Positions 22,430 to 24,853 of a stretch of DNA of 24,853 bases are shown here, piece by piece (within the stretch, counting starts at the first letter, position 1; every line of letters begins with the position of its first letter). The stretch covers positions 1-24,853 of the forward strand of contig DAIMGT010000059.1 of assembly GCA_036723735.1 (NCBI GenBank). Direction: 5' to 3'. This stretch comes from UBA4656 sp002405525 (lineage in GTDB: Bacteria; Pseudomonadota; Gammaproteobacteria; Xanthomonadales; Ahniellaceae). Made by a program: the position numbers and the translations under genes. Under the pieces are notes generated by a model that was not told where the DNA came from, made no database searches, and saw only the letters and a program-made list of their open reading frames with translations.

Positions 22430-23205
22430 GCGGTGCCGTAGGGGCGTTCGACAGCCACCTCGAGCAATGGCTCGACGCCGAGCCCGAACTGCGATTGGCG
22501 CGCCTGTTCGTCGCCGAGGCGCGGGAGCCACGGATCGCCGCACTGGAGGCGATCGGTCACGAGCTTCACGCGGCCCTGTTCGAAGTCGCCGACGACCGCA
22601 TCGCACAGGCCAAGCTGGCGTGGTGGATGGAGGAACTGGCGCAGCGGCCGCGGCATCCTCTGACCCGCGGACTGGCCGAGGCCTCGGCCGGCTCGCAGGC
22701 CGCCGTCGCGCCCCTGCGCGAGGCCTGTGCCGCGCTGCTGCGTTTCGCGCAGCAAGATTCGGTCGAGTCGATGGACCAACTGATTTCGCCGCTGGCGCGA
22801 GCGGCAGACGGTCTGGTGCGCGCCCGCGCCCGCGGCGCCGGCCCTGCGATCTCGCCGCGCGCACTCGCCGCTGCGCGGCTGGTGTTCGCCGCGCGCGACT
22901 GGCTGCGGTTCGCGCGCCCCGAGCGCGCATGGCTGCCGCTGGACCTGCTGGCGCGCGCCGGCGTCGACCGCGCTGGCGCGGTCGGGTCGGTGCCGGTGGT
23001 GACGGCCCTGCTGCGCGGGTTGTGCGACGCGATGGCTGACGTGCCGGCACGCGACCTGCGCGGCATCGATGGCGCCCGCGTCGCTGCCGCCCGCACCTGG
23101 GCCGCGCGGATGGCGGGCGCACCGCGCGCGTTGCTTGACGGAAGGCTCGCCGCGCCACACGTGGCGCTGGTGTTCGGCCTGTGGCGGGTCGGACGCCGTC
23201 GCTGA
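22426..23205 (+). CDS. Squalene/phytoene synthase-superfamily protein, probably non-catalytic (NDUFAF6-like)
   Basis: A 259-residue, mostly helical protein from GTG 22426 that overlaps mupP as GTGA. ELRLARLFVAEAREPRIAAL, IGHELHAALFEVADDRIAQA, KLAWWMEEL and RHPLTRGL match the prenyl-synthase superfamily start (aL..L..el..v......iklaWW...l....HPl...L). The aspartate-rich motifs that bind the diphosphate are not present, so it is unlikely to make squalene or phytoene. This resembles the small family related to mitochondrial NDUFAF6, an assembly factor without prenyl-synthase activity. Coupling to ubiG and mupP suggests a membrane or quinone-related role, which is inference. Confidence 0.72.
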   Translation: MSGAVGAFDSHLEQWLDAEPELRLARLFVAEAREPRIAALEAIGHELHAALFEVADDRIAQAKLAWWMEELAQRPRHPLTRGLAEASAGSQAAVAPLREACAALLRFAQQDSVESMDQLISPLARAADGLVRARARGAGPAISPRALAAARLVFAARDWLRFARPERAWLPLDLLARAGVDRAGAVGSVPVVTALLRGLCDAMADVPARDLRGIDGARVAAARTWAARMAGAPRALLDGRLAAPHVALVFGLWRVGRRR

Positions 23206-23354
23206 GCGGGAGCGCACCGCCGGTGCATCTCGCATGTGTCGCCCGTCCGGTCGTCGCCCTGGCGCATTGACGGCCGATGCACGCCCCCCGGCCTAACTTG
23301 GTCACGTCGAGTCCGTGCGGTGATGAGCCCACCCACGCTCAGGAGATCCAGACA

Positions 23355-24326
23355 ATGGGATTCCCCAACGCCGGTCCGCGCGTGATGCCGGACATCGCCA
23401 GCGAGCCGCACGCGCCGTTCGCGGGCCGCCTCGACTGGGTCGGCATGGCCGGGGTCGAGGTGCCGGTGACGCTGCCGCTGGAGGATGGTCGCATCGCGAC
23501 GGCGCCGGCGCGCGTGGCGGCGTCCGTCGACCTGCACCGCCGCGACGCGCGCGGCATCCACATGTCGCGCCTGTACCTGCTCGTCGACCGCGCGCTCGGT
23601 GATCGCCCACTGTCGCCGGGTGCCCTGCGTGCGCTGCTGGCGGAGTTCCTCGCCTCGCATTCGGACCTTTCGCGGCGCGCGATGCTGCGGATCGCCTTCG
23701 AGCACATGGTGCGTCGGCCGGCACTGGTGTCGGGCAACACGGGGTGGAGGTCCTACCCGGTGACCATCTCCGCGGCGCTGGAGGCAGACCGGATGGACCT
23801 CGAGGTGGCCTTCACGGTTTCCTACTCCAGCACCTGTCCTTGTTCGGCGGCGCTGGCGCGGCAGTTGATCCAGGAAAAGTTCCTGGCCGATTTCGGCGCC
23901 GTCGCGGCGCTGGAGCACGAGCGCATCCTGGCTTGGCTGGGGAGCGAGCAGGGCATCGTCGCGACCCCGCATGGCCAGCGCAGCACCTGCGAGGTGCGCG
24001 TGCGGCTCGATCCCGGTCGGGGGGACTTCGGGATCGTGGCGCTCGTCGATGTCGTCGAGGCAGCGCTCACGACCCCCGTGCAGGCCGCGGTCAAGCGCGA
24101 GGACGAGCAGGCTTTCGCGCGCCTCAACGGCGCCAGCCTGATGTTCTGCGAGGACGCGGCGCGCCGGGTCCAGGCCGCACTGGACGTGTCGCCCGGCGTG
24201 CTGGATTTCTGGACCCGTGTCTCCCACCACGAGAGCCTGCACCCGCACGATGCGGTTGCGGTGGCGAGCAAGGGGCTGGCAGGCGGCTACGCACCCGGTC
24301 TGGCGTGTGACGCGATCGGCGGGTGA
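23355..24326 (+). CDS. folE2: GTP cyclohydrolase I type B (FolE2)
   Basis: A 323-residue enzyme that makes dihydroneopterin triphosphate from GTP, the first step of folate synthesis. Type IB enzymes can use Mn and so replace zinc-dependent FolE. Landmarks are the VDLHRRDARGIHMSRLY stretch at about 58-74, YPVTISA, and the active-site cysteine region YSSTCPCSAALARQL (C161, C163). RSTCEVRVRLD, VEAALTTPVQAAVKREDEQ, FCEDAARRVQ and HHESLHPHDAVAVASKG follow. ATG 23355 has AGGAG 9 nt upstream. The 149-nt leader region separates it from the preceding operon; TTGACG at 23267-23272 could be a -35, but no convincing -10 or Zur box is seen. Confidence 0.94.
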   Translation: MGFPNAGPRVMPDIASEPHAPFAGRLDWVGMAGVEVPVTLPLEDGRIATAPARVAASVDLHRRDARGIHMSRLYLLVDRALGDRPLSPGALRALLAEFLASHSDLSRRAMLRIAFEHMVRRPALVSGNTGWRSYPVTISAALEADRMDLEVAFTVSYSSTCPCSAALARQLIQEKFLADFGAVAALEHERILAWLGSEQGIVATPHGQRSTCEVRVRLDPGRGDFGIVALVDVVEAALTTPVQAAVKREDEQAFARLNGASLMFCEDAARRVQAALDVSPGVLDFWTRVSHHESLHPHDAVAVASKGLAGGYAPGLACDAIGG

Positions 24327-24380
24327 CGGCGGCGGGCCGGGTTGCGCTGCCCCTCGGCGGCGGATCGCCATCGGCCGGCA

Positions 24381-24413
24381 GGCGCGTGACCTTGAGACTT
24401 GCGGCCACGCGCC
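24381..24413. repeat. 8-bp inverted repeat downstream of folE2
   Basis: GGCGCGTG (24381-24388) and CACGCGCC (24406-24413) are perfect inverted copies with a 17-nt loop, 54 bp after the folE2 stop. It could contribute to termination, but there is no T-run. Confidence 0.35.
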
Positions 24414-24432
24414 GCTAGTTCTCTGGGGAGTC

Positions 24433-24449
24433 CCGCGGCTCTGCCGCGG
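24433..24449. repeat. 7-bp hairpin upstream of the IS200-like remnant
   Basis: CCGCGGC (24433-24439) and GCCGCGG (24443-24449) form a tight hairpin with a 3-nt loop. A second stem, GGAGTC/GACTCC (24475-24480 and 24490-24495), follows. IS200/IS605 elements end in subterminal hairpins, so one of these may be the remnant's left end. Confidence 0.4.
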
Positions 24450-24469
24450 AGGCAGTAGCAGCTTGACGT

Positions 24470-24826
24470 ATGCAGGAGTCGATCGCGGAGACTCCGTTCG
24501 TGAGCCGCCAAGCACACGATACGGAGCATCCGCAGAGGGACGGGTGCCAACAGTTGGCGGAGCAGAAGGAAAGCCGGCTAGAAGAGGGGCATCTCATGCC
24601 CGAGCACGCGCACATGATGCTGCGAATACCGCCGAAGTATGCAGTCTCGCAGGTAGTGGGGTACATCAAGGGCAAGAGTGCGATTCACCTTGCGCGGGTG
24701 TACGCGGAGCGCAAGCGAAACTTCGTCGGGCAACACGTCTGGGCGAGGGGCTGCCTCGTCTCGACGGTCGGTCGCGACGAGGAAGTGATCAGGGCGTACA
24801 GGGTCTTCGTGGAATCGTGTGGGTAG
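24470..24826 (+). pseudogene. Decayed IS200/IS605-type TnpA (Y1 transposase) remnant
   Basis: The readable frame encodes 118 residues. From about 24551 it matches the IS200 TnpA core: LAEQKESRLEEGHLMPEHAH, RIPPKYAVSQVVGYIKGKSA, IHLARVYAERKRNFVGQHVW and VSTVGRDEEVIRAY. The HUH motif (H46, H48) and the position of the catalytic tyrosine (Y110) survive. The N-terminal strands are missing in this frame. Recognisable N-terminal codons (KHT, SIRR) appear in another frame at about 24510-24533, after an upstream stop, so there is a frameshift. After Y110 the usual IRNQEQ tail is replaced by RVFVESCG and a stop. The element is therefore dead by frameshift and 3' rearrangement. Confidence 0.82.
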
Positions 24827-24853
24827 ATTCTTGTGATCCTACAGCTCCGGCAG

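Noticed and set aside
23206..23354. Zur box or riboswitch in the folE2 leader
   Set aside because: No AT-rich palindrome and no recognisable aptamer pattern.
1..24853. CRISPR arrays, tRNA or rRNA genes
   Set aside because: No regularly spaced direct repeats and no tRNA or rRNA sequence recognised by eye on either strand.

Overview
The window is GC-rich, gene-dense bacterial chromosome. Gene content points to a gammaproteobacterium of the Lysobacterales (Xanthomonadales) type: a TrpR-family regulator heads a complete hisGDCBHAF(IE) operon, HisB is bifunctional with a zinc-ligand-poor phosphatase half, and efp/epmB, fimX-like, gluQ-RS, htpX, ubiG/mupP and folE2 genes follow. The assignment is inferred from gene order and protein character; no rRNA or other marker is present. 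|| Layout. Positions 1-2270 are accessory DNA, all on the minus strand and visibly less GC-rich than the rest: the N-terminal half of an HNH-type nuclease with an EVE-like domain (cut by the left edge, start at 452), a DUF1778/GNAT toxin-antitoxin pair (TacAT type, GTGA overlap), a possible insertion-sequence end, and a HigB/HigA-like toxin-antitoxin pair with a perfect 7-bp inverted-repeat operator. The higBA promoter fires away from the his promoter, with only 28 bp between the two -35 boxes. || Positions 2335-9789 are the his operon: a promoter with a TrpR-type operator lying inside it, then a TrpR-family regulator gene and hisG, D, C, B, H, A, F and IE, nearly all joined by 1-nt gaps or 4- to 49-nt overlaps. 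Together they cover every enzymatic step of histidine synthesis from PRPP and ATP. No histidine leader peptide is visible, so control is probably by repression rather than attenuation. || A 20-bp inverted repeat separates hisIE from a convergent minus-strand block (9963-14703): a membrane-anchored C13 (legumain-like) peptidase, two acetoacetyl-CoA reductase genes flanking the polyhydroxyalkanoate regulator phaR, and gluQ-RS. htpX diverges from gluQ-RS behind a heat-shock-like promoter and ends at a strong hairpin facing a minus-strand FimX-like REC-PAS-GGDEF-EAL protein. epmB (minus) and efp (plus) then diverge: a modification enzyme next to its substrate. Downstream of efp runs mtaD-ubiG-mupP-(squalene/phytoene-synthase-like), tightly coupled, followed by folE2 with its own leader. 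The right end holds a decayed, frameshifted IS200-type transposase. || Functionally the window is mostly housekeeping: histidine, tRNA and EF-P modification, ubiquinone, muropeptide recycling and folate, with storage-polymer and c-di-GMP/pilus functions and mobile or toxin-antitoxin DNA at both ends. The least ordinary signals are the TrpR-like operator in the his promoter, the unlisted edge nuclease, the C13 membrane peptidase beside PHA genes, and the FimX-like protein that keeps an EAL triplet but lacks the paired metal-binding aspartates.
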